Shown here piece after piece: positions 1 to 11,900 of a stretch of 64,000 nt of DNA. The DNA is from Lepidurus packardi. Lineage: Eukaryota; Arthropoda; Branchiopoda; Notostraca; Triopsidae. The notes beneath the pieces were generated by a model. That model saw nothing but the letters and a program-made list of their open reading frames with translations, was not told the origin of the DNA and did no database searches. The DNA lies in NCBI GenBank assembly GCA_023053545.1, contig JAKZAN010000198.1:1-64000 (forward strand), in the 5' to 3' direction. Numbering within the stretch: the stretch's first letter is position 1; every line of letters starts with the position of its first letter. The position numbers were made by a program, and so were the translations under genes.

Positions 1-203
1 CCCCAACCCCAACCCCAACCCCAACCCCAACCCCAACCCCAACCCCAACCCCAACCCCAACCCCAACCCCAACCCCAACCCCAACCCCAACCCCAACCCC
101 AACCCCAACCCCAACCCCAACCCCAACCCCAACCCCAACCCCAACCCCAACCCCAACCCCAACCCCAACCCCAACCCCAACCCCAACCCCAACCCCAACC
201 CAA
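1..203. repeat. Macronuclear telomere, (CCCCAA)n
   Basis: About 34 uninterrupted copies of CCCCAA, read as the C-strand, start at base 1 and end at about 203, after which the sequence becomes unique. This is the C4A2/G4T2 telomere of oligohymenophorean ciliates and marks the left chromosome end. The tract is perfect, with no C3A3 variants of the Paramecium kind and no C4A4 units of the hypotrich kind. Seen directly. Confidence 0.98.
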
Positions 204-408
204 TTCTTGCTATCCCAACCCCTGTTTTGTTTGGGACTCCTTCATCAATGACTGGATCATAAATCTGTGGCTAATAGATCGAACCCTCGGCCACCCGTTA
301 CCTGCACAGACCATTCTCAGTATTTATAATTGTCAGATTAAGAAGTAAACAATAGAAATCTAGTTGAATAAGTATAATAGTTAATTGTACAAAAATTGAG
401 AGTCAGCC
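204..408. other. Short subtelomeric non-coding stretch
   Basis: Only about 205 bases separate the telomere from the stop codon of the first gene. The stretch is AT-rich towards the gene and has no repeat family and no gene that I can see. It would hold the 3' end of the kelch-BTB transcript. Confidence 0.6.
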
Positions 409-2760
409 TCAGGAGTTTATCTCGCTATTCTCCTTTTCTGAGTCGTGTCTGTTCATCGACTTGTCCACTGGCTTCATCACTCTCGCCATCTAGAATAACT
501 CGACCCGGTTCTGCTGCAGCTCGAAGTACAGCATCTTGTAGTACTTGTTCTTCTTGCTATTCATCGCTTTCGCCATCCTTTACACGCACTCTTTCTCCTA
601 GTACCATCCATATCCCAGCTCCACCGGCTTCTCGGACTTCCCTAGAGACTAGAACGATTCTTTCCTATTTGTTAGCGACCTGCTGACTGTCTATTTCTTG
701 ACAGTCTGCTCTGCGCAAAAACTGGACAGGCGCTCCAAGTCATTGGCAGTCGCGAATTCAAATACATCGCCTAGATTTTGGGAGTTTATGAGTTGGCTGA
801 GTTGGGCCTCGCATATCGATGTGAGTCGGTCTAGACAGTAGTACTTCGACGCTGCAGCCAAAGAAGCCCATTCATTTTCTAAGAAGTTGTCCGGCACAAG
901 AGCAATATCGAACTCCAAGTATTTCATCAGCACTCTGAATACTCTTTCAGGCAGAGCATCCAGCTGCAGAGTCTAGGCATCTTCGAAGAAGCCCCCATTA
1001 ATGAGACTGTTCAGGTATTCGCTCATGAGAGCAAGGAGGAAGCGATTAGATTTCACAGCAACCTTGTCTGATACGACTGTAATATCGTAGTAAGGGGAGG
1101 AATCGTTTTTGGTGAGGGCTGGGAGCCAATCAGCCTCTTTGAACTTCATGACTCCGGAAGAGTCGCTCGGCAGTGATAGAATGGAGCTTTCGAAGTCGTT
1201 TCCCTTTAATCTATTCTGGATCGTCGCATAGTAAGTTCTATTTTCAGAGCCTTAGTAACTATCGAACTTGATCTTCTTGCCCTGTAGCACCGATTTATCG
1301 ATCTCTCCGACGCCCGAATACAAATACTTCAGTAGAAAGACAGCTTTAGACGAAGGAAGGGTCTGCAGAACGTCGATCACATTCTGTATCTTCAGTGAGT
1401 CATAAGCAAGTGCCGGCAGCCATAGAGTGGGATTGACTCGGATTGTGCCGTCAGCCACCTTTAAATGTTATGGCAATAGCTTGGAATCCTCATTTTTGAG
1501 GAGTGTGTTATACTTTGTAAGGATTTGCATTTTATTTATTAGGGGCTTGGTTTGGTGGAGGTTGATGAAGTGCATGTCATTGAAGTATTCACCGTTAAAG
1601 CCGCCAAAAACCACCAGGCAAGACCCCATGAAGCTGGCACAGTGACGTCTGCGGGCTGTGGGGGCCTCAGATGTGCCCTTTACAGTCTTAATAGAGTTCA
1701 GGTTTAGGTCGATGACCAGCAGATCGTTGAGATCGTTACTGAATCGGCCTCCGAAAATGTAGATTTTGTGATCTAAGACAGTCGATGTGTGTCCCCAACG
1801 TGTCAGGAAGGTTGCCCCGTCAAGTTTTCTTTCTTTCCACTCTAGAGATTCGTAGTCGTCGTTATCGATCAGAGGAGTGAGATCGAGAGAATATACGTCG
1901 TTGAGGGCACGATATCGGCTATGGCAGCCTGCAATAATTAGCATTTATTTGCCTATCAGTGCACTAGAGTGGAAGCGCCGAGAGCATGGGCGCGGTTTCT
2001 TCTTATCAATTATGACTTCCCTCCAGCTTGATGTGAGGAAGTTGAAGATCCAAAGATCATCAAGATCGGCCAAACCTTCACCACCGTAGACCATGAGGTA
2101 AGGAAAGTAGAGTTCAGCTGAATGGTAGGTCCTCTCCCATGGAGCATTTTTTTAATCTGAGATGGTTGGATTGTTTGGGATAGATAGGGTACCTGTAGGA
2201 GTGATCTCAGTCCAATGCTTGGTAGTCCAATCAAGGACACTAATGGTGTTAAACCTTTTTTTGCTTGACCCGCCGCCGCCAAAGATAATGATTCTAGGTA
2301 GTTGTTTAGTTTTTCAGTTCTAGGTGCCGGAGGGTCGAGTAGGGACGCGATTCAATTATTTGTCACAATAATGAGTCGGACCGAGACAACCGGTAGGCAC
2401 TATTTAGAAAGAAAAACAGTTAAGAAGGCATCGAAATTAATAGGGCGAAATTACCTGTTATTGGCTGCGTCGTAGTTCATCGTGCAGTTGGAACGGTGTT
2501 GCGGCACGTCGCCTGTGGCCTGCACCTCCCGCCACTCCATGCTTGTCGCGTTGAATACCCACATGTCATTCATGTAGTTAGTGTCTGATCGAAACTCGCG
2601 TTACGAAGAATATCAGGGAGGAGGTACCTGCGTAGCCGCCGAAGAAGACTAGTTCGTCCTGGATGACGCAGGAGGTGTGTCCCCAGCGGGACGAGGGGAC
2701 TGTGCCGGCAGGTCTGCGAGTGCACACCTTTTTCCAGCGGTAGTTCGAGGTTTTGTCCAT
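409..2760 (-). CDS. Kelch-repeat protein with C-terminal BTB domain
   Basis: About 715 aa. The N-terminal half is a kelch propeller: blades show the R-WGHTS, FFGGYAD and IYIFGGRF signatures, with R-H/S pairs between blades (about residues 1-380). A BTB/POZ-like region follows (about 480-620: ITVVSDKVAVKSNRFLLAL, then a second helical part), then a charged tail. Kelch-BTB proteins usually act as Cullin-3 substrate adaptors or actin/microtubule-associated proteins; the role here is inferred from the family only. Two introns fit (43 nt near 2587-2629 and about 161 nt near 2293-2453); with both removed the frame closes exactly at TGA (409-411). About ten in-frame UAR codons, five of them in the last 95 codons. 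The start is the first ATG before the first blade. It is the terminal gene of the chromosome. Confidence 0.85.
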
Positions 2761-3220
2761 AGTTGGTCTTATTATCTATTGCTGCGACTTTCGTTCAAGC
2801 GTACTTCTTCGTATTTTAGCTTGTTAGTTATTATTTATTATGGTCGTTTGCCAATTTTTCAATTCCTATACCCCAACTCCCAACTGTTAAACCTTAAATC
2901 CCCTACCCTACCGCCTCCTCACTACAGCACAGCTCAGGGCTGTCCCTACTCTGCCTCGCCCACACTACTCGATACCCACAGATTAACGAATGCTTGACAG
3001 TGGAGAGTGTTAAGTGGAAGGTGGGTTGATAGTGAGTGAGTGAGTTAGTTAGTTAGTTAGGAGGAAAGTGCTAATTTCGAGGCCTATAGTTTGTGCTGCG
3101 TTTTGGAAATTTGGAAGAAAGTTTTATTTGCTACCGATGAAGGTGGGTGCCTATGTTAAACATTCTATGAAAGCAGTGTTCCATCATATTTAATATTAAA
3201 AAAATCAAGCACACAGCACC
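2761..3220. promoter_or_regulatory. Divergent intergenic region
   Basis: 460 bases between the divergent starts of the kelch-BTB gene and the SHIPPO gene, so both promoters should lie here. Apart from the tetranucleotide repeat at 3031-3061 I see no recognisable motif. Confidence 0.5.
3031..3061. repeat. Short tetranucleotide repeat (GTGA)n(GTTA)n
   Basis: Seven to eight tandem tetranucleotides: GTGA units pass directly into GTTA units. It is a simple microsatellite in the divergent promoter region; no function can be assigned. Confidence 0.8.
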
Positions 3221-4269
3221 ATGTCCGTCACCATCTCGAACTGTGCAGAAATCTGCAACAGCCCCCTCAACCTCTCCAAGGCCAAAATGCTCTACTCCTT
3301 CTCCAAGGAGGAACGCTTCCACAAACAACAAAAAATATTGTAACGATTTCATCATTACCCCTCCTCCTCCTCTAGATGCGACAAATACTATGACCTCCCC
3401 TCTTCCGTCGAGAAGAAGTCTACCTCCTTCGGCTATGGAACCAAGTCTGACTTTACAAAAAGGTAGTTCTATCCCCTTTATGCCACTTCTGTTACTGTTT
3501 TAGCCTCCCCAAAACACCTCCTCCCAACAGCTACAACATCCGCACAATCTTCGACGAGGCCAAGGATCATAAATTGGGCTTCGGTTTCGGCTAGGGCCGC
3601 GAGGTACTACCTCTTTCTTAATCCTATCTAATCCTTTCGAGTACCTAACTACAGGAAATGCAATGCACAGGTCCCCTCGCCGAAGTGCGGCTGAACAAGA
3701 ACCCTGGGCCGGGCAGCTACGAGCTACCGTCTACCCTGAACAAAACCACTTACTCCTTCCGGGAGAGGACCAACATCTAATCGGACGAGTGTCGCAAGAT
3801 TCCTGGTCCTGGCAACTGTAATTTCTTCTATCTTAGTTTGCGAAACTTATAGACCCTGTTACCTTCTGCATGAATAAGACTGGGTCCTATTTCCTTTCGA
3901 AGTTCAAGAATAGCAAGGCCGCGACTTTCAACCCCAGAAAGTCGGAGCGATTCCGCTACATGGCCAACAAGGTGCCTGGCCCTGGCGCATACGACATGAG
4001 CCAGACGTACACGAGTCCCGAGGGAAAGTACTTCCCTTCGAAGTTCCGGTGCTCGCTAGTGAGATCGTTCCCCCATTCTATGCGAAAGACCGTTTCGACG
4101 ACTAGCCTAAGTAAGTTACAATTGCAATAATGCGTATTTAACGGTTTCAGCACCCGGCCCGGGGAACTACCAACTGCCGAGCGAGTTCGGCTACTACGTG
4201 TCGAAGGAGTTCACGAAGGAGAATAAATAGAATAACCACGGCAGCCCCCAGAGCAAACAGCAGGAGTGA
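3221..4269 (+). CDS. SHIPPO / PGP-repeat protein (ODF3/STPG type)
   Basis: About 281 aa with at least four Pro-Gly-Pro repeats: NPGPGSYELP, IPGPGNYDP, VPGPGAYDM and TPGPGNYQLP. These are the SHIPPO (STPG) repeats of ODF3, STPG and related ciliary or flagellar proteins, several of which sit on or inside axonemal microtubules, so a ciliary role is inferred. Five introns of 35-51 nt are needed (beginning near 3342, 3465, 3610, 3820 and 4111); each has GT-AG ends, and removing all five gives exactly 282 codons including the TGA at 4267-4269. Several PGP repeats span splice junctions. Three in-frame UAR codons. The ATG at 3221 opens the only frame that joins all exons. Confidence 0.82.
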
Positions 4270-4570
4270 GCGCGACTTCCTTACTTTAAAATACATACAG
4301 TTGGGTGAATACAATTTTTCTGCTCAAATGTTCCAAGGTTGCTTTGTTCCTTATATGGAAAAGTCTGACCCTTTTCCGAAGCAGGGCTGCGTTATTTGCT
4401 AATCCACAGCGTATTACTACTGGTGCCGATTTCTCGGAACAACCAGTAACTCTGCATACGATATATTTTCGCATTAAAATCCTGTCCCCTTCCGTTAACT
4501 ATATTTTACCACTGCCTTTCCGCCCTTTCTTTATTATTCGATCCCCTTCCCACACTCGCCACTCGTCTGC
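4270..4570. other. Intergenic, nothing recognised
   Basis: 301 bases between two genes on the plus strand. No gene or motif seen; presumably the 3' end of one transcript and the promoter of the next. Confidence 0.5.
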
Positions 4571-5881
4571 ATGAGTTTCTGCCTCCGCACCGACGAAAAC
4601 ATCCTCGTCACTCCCCGCGATAGGAATAAATCCACCCGCCCCTCCTCCCAGTTCGAGCGGTCCTGCCTCAGAGAGTGTAGCTCCAATAACTCCAACCACA
4701 ATTCCCATCTCGATGCCTCTGCCCGCAGTCGCAAGGCCTCCAAATACAATAAACAAATTGCATTCGAAAATGACTACAGCACCCTCAGCACCTCCAAAAA
4801 GAGGTACCAGCCAACAGTCTCCGACGTGAGTTCCTCGCAGGAGGTGCTGATGTTATGCATCCGACACTCCCAGCGAACTGCCTCATATCTGATGATAAGC
4901 GACAACAACCAGGCCACCCTGTACTGCGAAAAATGCGCTGTGGAGTTAGCCAGCCGAGGATACGTGTTGAAAAAGCTTAACGAAGTGATTCAGACGAATA
5001 ATAACAATGCGTATGAGCAGCGATCCTCCTCCAAAGTCAACACTAAACGACAGAATTCCAATAATCAAGACCTGGAGAAGTTCATCAGCAATCTGGACAG
5101 TGTGCTGGATGAACTGGTGGGCAAAAAACAGCACAGCATGCTCAGTCTGGCACGTCTCGAGACGGAATATGGGCGTGAGATCGAGTCTGCCAACTAATAC
5201 TTCAACGGACTCCAGATCTTGCTGGAGTTCGAAAAGAATAAGCACTACAACAACATACTCGCCGCTAAGAAAGAGGCTGAGGTAGAAATCAGGCGCATGG
5301 GAGACGTATACGAAAACTGTATTCGGGAGATGCGTCGAATCCTGGACAACCTGTCCTGCAGGTCCCTCGGCACCCTCAACAACTCCGAACTCGAGATCAT
5401 CCTAGCCGAGTACTCCAAGAAAATGCAGAAGTATACCCAAATAGTCAAGGGCAATTCATTTTCTTCAAGAAGGCCTAGCATCAAGGCCAACAAATTCCGG
5501 AATCTCAGAGAAGTAGAAACCCTCTTCCGCCAACTCATAGTTCTCAGCGATGACGATATGAGTAATAACAGTGGGCAGAGCGACTTCCCGCATAGCGACA
5601 ACTTCGATGCTAGCCGGATAACAGAAAGAAAGAGTTGGCTGTCGCGGGAAGAAGCATTCAGCAAAAATCAGAAGCAGGTCATGCGTGAGGAAGTGGATTC
5701 TGTGATGCGCATGAACACCTTCGGAAACCTGGAATGCAAGAAGAAGGAAGTAGAAGTGTGGCCGGTTGCGGTGAGTCCCAAGGAAAACCCCATCGAATCG
5801 CGGCCTAGCGACTACTTCGAAGAATACGAGTCGAATCTGATGGAACTATCGTAAGACCTATAGGATTGCCAGCCGCGATGA
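4571..5881 (+). CDS. B-box-like zinc finger and coiled-coil protein
   Basis: 436 aa in a single exon, ATG 4571 to TGA 5879-5881. A polar N-terminus with many Ser and Asn is followed by a compact Cys/His cluster (about residues 95-130: C-x2-H ... YCEKCA) resembling a B-box zinc finger, as in TRIM-like proteins. A long coiled coil rich in Leu, Glu and Lys follows (about 160-300), then an acidic C-terminus. This order is common in ciliate B-box proteins of unknown function. Three in-frame UAR codons: one inside the coiled coil (5195-5197) and two just before the stop. I do not recognise an ortholog; the B-box call is moderate, the coiled coil clear. Confidence 0.72.
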
Positions 5882-5995
5882 GCAACAGTGTTTATTTTAT
5901 TGAGTTGTATGCAGTAATACTGAGTATAAGCATAGATATGCACATGTTTTCTTCAACGTTCCTCATATATTGCACTAGAAAGTTCAAACAATATA

Positions 5996-8900
5996 TCAAG
6001 GCTTGTCCGTGTCCACAGGGTGGGGCTGGTAGCTCCAATCATCGTCCTCGTCACTGGGGTTCTTCACATCCATGTTTCCTGCCTTGTCGCTCAGCACTTC
6101 CTACTCTTCTACCTCGGTCTCTTGCTGCGTCTCATCCTCGTTCAGCTTTATCGGAGTTTCGGACTGTGCATCTTGGATCGGCTGGCCTTTTCGCTTGAGG
6201 AGAAGGTCATGGTAGGCTTTGACGGCTGAAGTGCCCAGCTAGACTTTGTTGTACTGATTAGTGCTATATCTATATGTGATATTGGATTTGTTAGGAGTGA
6301 ATATTACTTGTTGTATTATTTGCGTGCTTCATCTGCGAAATGCTCTACGAACTCCCCTAAGAACTAGACTAAACTTTTGTCTGTCTTAACAGGATGAGGC
6401 ATGGCCCAGAGGTAGTCGTTAATTGCTTCATCCGCACAACACATCAGCAGAATTGCCTTGGAACACAGAGTTGTGTAGATCTGAGCCTTGCTGATCTGGA
6501 CCATGATGCACTCGCAAATGCTTCGACCACCATCTAATTTGATGGACGATTCGTAGCTGTAAACCCTTTCGTCTGAAGAGAAGAATGACGAACGAGATCC
6601 CATGAGGGGTCGATCTGTGGTTGGATTGAGTTTCGCTGGCACACCAATGATCATTTTGATCCTTTCTATTTGCAGAGAGTCTTTTATAAGAACTAGAATG
6701 TTAGCAACATCCAGATACGCCTGTACAGTGTCGAAGTTGGTCCGGTCCATACCTTTGTTAATGATGGCAGCTGCTTTCTTCGAGGCGTCGAGATTTTCAC
6801 GGCAACACACCTGAAGGAGACTCGCGGTAAAGGTAGTGTTTTTGTCGGAAATCATCTTGTCAAGGAAGTCAGGATGCATAAGGATGCGGCGGTCTGTGGC
6901 AGACAACCGGTCTTCATTAGACAACAAGATCTTTTTGAAAAGGATGTTGACCGTATCGAGAAGTATAGCGAAATTCGGAGAAGCATAGGCATTTCCTAGC
7001 TGATGTTTCTTATTAGAATAGATTCCCAGAGGAGATTTTTTATCTAAGTAGTAATCTACGAAGTGGCTGAGCGCTTCTTTTCTCTTCAGGTACTGTTCCT
7101 GAGGCACGCCTTGGTTTGCGAAACCCCTCCAGAATTCCCAATATTCACAGAATCGCATCCAATTTTTAGACACAGTCGTCGGGATCAAACTAAACAGCTG
7201 GTTCAGGAAGTCGACAACTACCTTGTCAGTACCACTACTCGTTGTGAGCTCCAGGTTGTTACTCGAAATTAAGGCAGAAACCAGTTCAAGGTAGATGTTG
7301 CAAATTGCTTGTCTCAGCTCTACGTCGGAAGATTCCAACATTAGGTTCATCATTGTCTCATTTTTAAGTAAGCAAGCGCAAGCGTTGGGTTTCTTCGAAA
7401 TCGCAGACTGCAGGTTGGCAAGCAGGTCCTTGAGTTTGGGTTGTTTGACCCATACCCCGAAAGCCAGTTTCTGAGTAGTATCGATTATGTTGGCAAACTG
7501 CTCCTCAGAAAGTGGCAAGCCCAATAAACCAGTATAGAAAGAGATGAAGGATCCAGAGCAGATGTTAACTTCTAACTGGTGGACTTGGTTATCTTCATCG
7601 ATGAAACGACGGTATTCGGGAGTTATGTAGCCAGATATCGGCTCAGCCAAAGCTACCTTGAGCTCCTATATTTTTTTCTCTACAACGTTGTTGTTAGGTT
7701 CTTATTTAATAGGTGCGTCCTTGACGAAGTCGTGCTATTGTGCCACCGATGCCTTCCTGATAGGATTCAAAGGACTCTACTCCTCCAGTAACGACTCTTC
7801 CTCCTCTTCTTCTTGATGATTGACTTCCACGTTGGTTTGTTCTTCGACATGAGGCTTCAATTCCTTGAGGTCTAGTCTGGCCAAAGTTTACTACTTAGTC
7901 CTTTCGTCTTTGAAAATCAATTCAATGTTGGATTTCTACTTCTTTTCGTATATAAGCATATACGCGTTTCTGCTGTTCTCCTTTGTGGTCCAGTCGAACT
8001 CATCCTCTGTCACTTACGACGTACCTCCGAAGCACTCAGACTCCAGATTTTTGGGATCAAAACTCACCACATTGCTATCGTTGAACTCTAGCCATTGTTC
8101 TTTGTCTGTCTTAATGAATGAATAGTAGTGCCCGAATTCTGCCCCTCCATTATGAACTACTACTCCTTTCAGTTCATACTCAACTGGTTTGGGACCTTAT
8201 TTCTATTATGCTTTTTCCTCAGCCACTGCCTTTTCTTTGTTATTAGAGGATCTCTAATATGCTTAGTAGGAATACGGTTAGAGATCGAGAAGCTGTGGAA
8301 ATTCAAGTTTAGTACTAATCTTTTAGTTAACGAAGGTATCCAGGTTGAAGACGATTCTTTGCAGGTGGATGATGAGGGCATTTGGGAACCTGTTGATCAC
8401 ACTCTTCTTGGTCACATCAGCCTTTTCATTACAGAAGCCACAAGTATACTCATTAATGATCTCACCTTGAATGAATTTGCTCAGAGACTCGGAAAGCTTG
8501 CTATAATTCTTGATCTCCACAGAGAGGCAGTAGAAGGGTTACTCATTCACCTTGGTCTTACCACACTTATCACAGATCAGTAAAGAGTTGAGTCGCCCAC
8601 CATAGACACCGTCCAGAATATACTTGAATGCTGTTGGCTTGAGAGCATTTTCTATTCTATCGAACAGGATGTTGATAAATTCTTGAGAGTCTTGCTGGAC
8701 GCTTACATTGACAGGATTTCCTTCAAAATCTTTAAAGGCAAAACAGAAATCAGTTGGGTTGTAGTCCATTCGTTGTGTGCCGCTCAGGAAAGCGAACATC
8801 CGTTGCATTTGGTGGAGCAAGTTGTCGTCAGTCTTCCTTCCGTCCTCTCTCTAAACAGGATCGACAGGCAAACCATCATCTACTCTTAGAAGCAGATTTC

Positions 8901-11900
8901 TGAAAGAGGTGTTCATATAGAATTGTTGGAGCATAGCCAACATATAGCATATGGCTCCCAGGTTCTTGATGCCGGCATAGTTATAGGGTGAACGGTTCTT
9001 CATCTCATTCTCGGTCATTATTCTGAGGTGGCCTAGTCTTGGACCAATTGTACTTATTGCTAGTTCACAAAGAGTTGAGGTGAGTTAAGGGGTATCACAT
9101 ATGGACAATAACATCGCATAAAGAGCAGTACGGGTTCCTTCGATTCGGCAAGAGATCTGTTTGCCAAACAGGCACCGGTCCCATATGTTGCGGACAACAG
9201 ACTCTGTGATCAGACCTTCATGGATATGGCAAAGTAGAAGGGCACATCCCTTAATAATCTGTTCATTGTGACTATTGAGCACGTTGTCAATCAAGACTTG
9301 AGATACTTTTTTAGCCTGATCTCCTTTAATGCCGAAGTTCTCAATCAAATTAGTTAGAGTCTTAAAGTACTCTTCAGTGATCACCTTCTTTGACACTTCA
9401 ATGTCTTCAGCCGAATTCTTAGGCTCTAAAAACCCAAGCAAACACTGAATGATGTCATCATGTCCTTGGGATCCGAAATGGCAGAGAGTCGCCATAGTCA
9501 CATATAGCAACTTCATCATTCGAGTAGAGGGAGGATGCTTAAAAAGTTTTGCAGCCAGCTCTACGAAGGAGGTGACGGGTTCCTCTAGCATGAGGCACAA
9601 AATGGTTTGCAGACAGTTTTAGAGCTGGCTATCTCTCTCAATGATATAATCTGTTTGAGCCCATAGCTTTTCGAGTACGTCAAGTAGAGTCTGGATAAGT
9701 CCGGATTTCTATCCGCCTTTCCAGGTCGGAGTGGATTCGGTCCATTCTGAGACCATCAACTTATTATACTCTTTGATTTTAGTCTGGTCCTTGCCAGATG
9801 ACACATCCGCGGGGATAGCCTTAGTTTGGAGGTATCTAAGCAACTCATCAAGATCGAGCTGACTCTTGAGAATATTGGAGGGCACTGTGGAGTTTTCTGA
9901 CCAGTAGCATCTAACTATATAGGAAGCAGAGAGATTGAGCACGAATTCAACAATTTCTTGTTCGATGGTTCTGAGCTTACGATCAGAAATGGAGTGCAAA
10001 TCTTTATAGACCTAGAATAACCGTTCATAACCCCTGTTTTGTTCGAAGTTTTCTTTCCACTCACGTTCTTCTTCCGAAAGTCTGGATTCGCTCGTGTCAA
10101 GGAGGTATTCAAAAAGATACAAACTATAGAGCATTTTATAGGGGTAGTTGATGTCTAAGAGTTTTCCCAGACTGTGCTCGCCGCCATTCAAAATGATCTG
10201 GTATAGGTCGTTAGAAATAGGGAGTCTCTCCAGCATTCTCCAAGTTGCTTTGGCAACCTTCTCCTCTTCATCTAATAGACCAAACAACGTCTCATAGAAC
10301 TTCTGGCTCTCTGATAGGAACTGTCTGGGTAGATCTTTAGATTCAACTGGCTCTTCCTCAGGATCATCGAAGGATCTGAAGTCTGGTCTGATTCGGCAAC
10401 TCCTAAGATTACTCCAAACAGCTGCTGGTCTTTCTCTTGAACTATCCTCGTAGAAGTCGAGGAAATTTTTGAAAGTGAGGAAGTCGTCCTTGTCATCATC
10501 ATACATGCTAAACACGGTATTAATCCGGTCATCATAACTACGGGCACTACCTTCTCCAAGACAAACGATAGTAAACTTCAGACACTCATCCTTGGACATT
10601 AGACCATTTGTGGAGAATCGCTTGAAAATAGACTAGAAGGCTTTTATTGCTTTGGGATTGAGTTTACTATTGATGATAAGTTATTCTTGCTGTTGATAGA
10701 AGATTCTTTTAGTGACTTTGATAGGCTCATTTAACTTGATCTTGATTTCTTTAATCAGTCTACAGTTCATCATGTCAGTGAATTAGTTGTCCTTCTGTGT
10801 TATCTTGAGTTCCTGCCACGTCAGAGAAAGGTGCTTCGCAATCTAGCTACGCACTTAGAAAAGAGTTGAGTTTGAGGTGGTCTTTAGATTCAGATTTTTG
10901 CTAGGCTCAAGGATAGCAGAGTAGGTTACGTCATTGATCACGTCAATCATGAGAATTTAACCCTTGCGGATGGTCGCTAGAGCCTTTTTGGTGCATACTC
11001 CTGATTTTTCTGATTCGTCAATGATGGTATCAATCATCCTGAGCACTCGGGGAACCTTTGAGTATTATTTGTTACTCACAGCATCGAAAAATAGACTAAG
11101 GAACGAGTCAAGGTATTCTTTGCGTTGCGAACTTTCCACGTTCATAGTAGTATAAAGACTGGAGTAGAAGCCAATGGCCAGTTCAGCCACTGAATCATCT
11201 TCTATACTCAAGACCAGTTGCAAGAGTCTATCATGGTATTTGAATTATTTGAGGTTGACGAGTGCCTTCATTACCTTCTCATCTTTGCCATTACGCCATG
11301 TGTTGGTGATGCTCAGGTTACACACGTCATGGTTGAAGTCTACGAACATGGTTTTCAGGAGTTCGAAGGTGGATTCACTGATGGATGCAACATTTTCGGG
11401 ACTGGTGAACATCTCGAAGAACTCTTAGAGTTTGCTCTGCTTAGTAGCATCAAATATCTTCTATCTTTTGAGGGTGGCAGAACACCATTTATTGAAAATT
11501 AAGGGTTCGCAGGCTAGAATCTTCTCCGTAGTCATCATTCTCCAAATCTGGACAAAAGCATCAATGTCCATCTTGACTCTGGTGTTGCTCGTCATCACCA
11601 GTTTCAGGAAGTTCAGCACAGCATTGACCAGTGTTACGAAATTCTATTAGTTTGTTTTTGCCTGCTTCCTCAAATTAGCGATGTTGTGATATAGCACTGC
11701 TCCGATGTTAATTTCATTCAGATACTCGAGCAGTTCAGATTTTCCGAAGTCCCCCGAGCCGATCTGTTCGTAGATAGCTGTCAGTACCTTCAAGACTGTG
11801 AGGATCTTGTTGAGGCTGCTAGGGGAGGGTGTTTATGAGTACGCAAATACATTCTGTTCTAAGTGGTCGAGGAACATAGTCACGATCTATTTGCGGCGCG

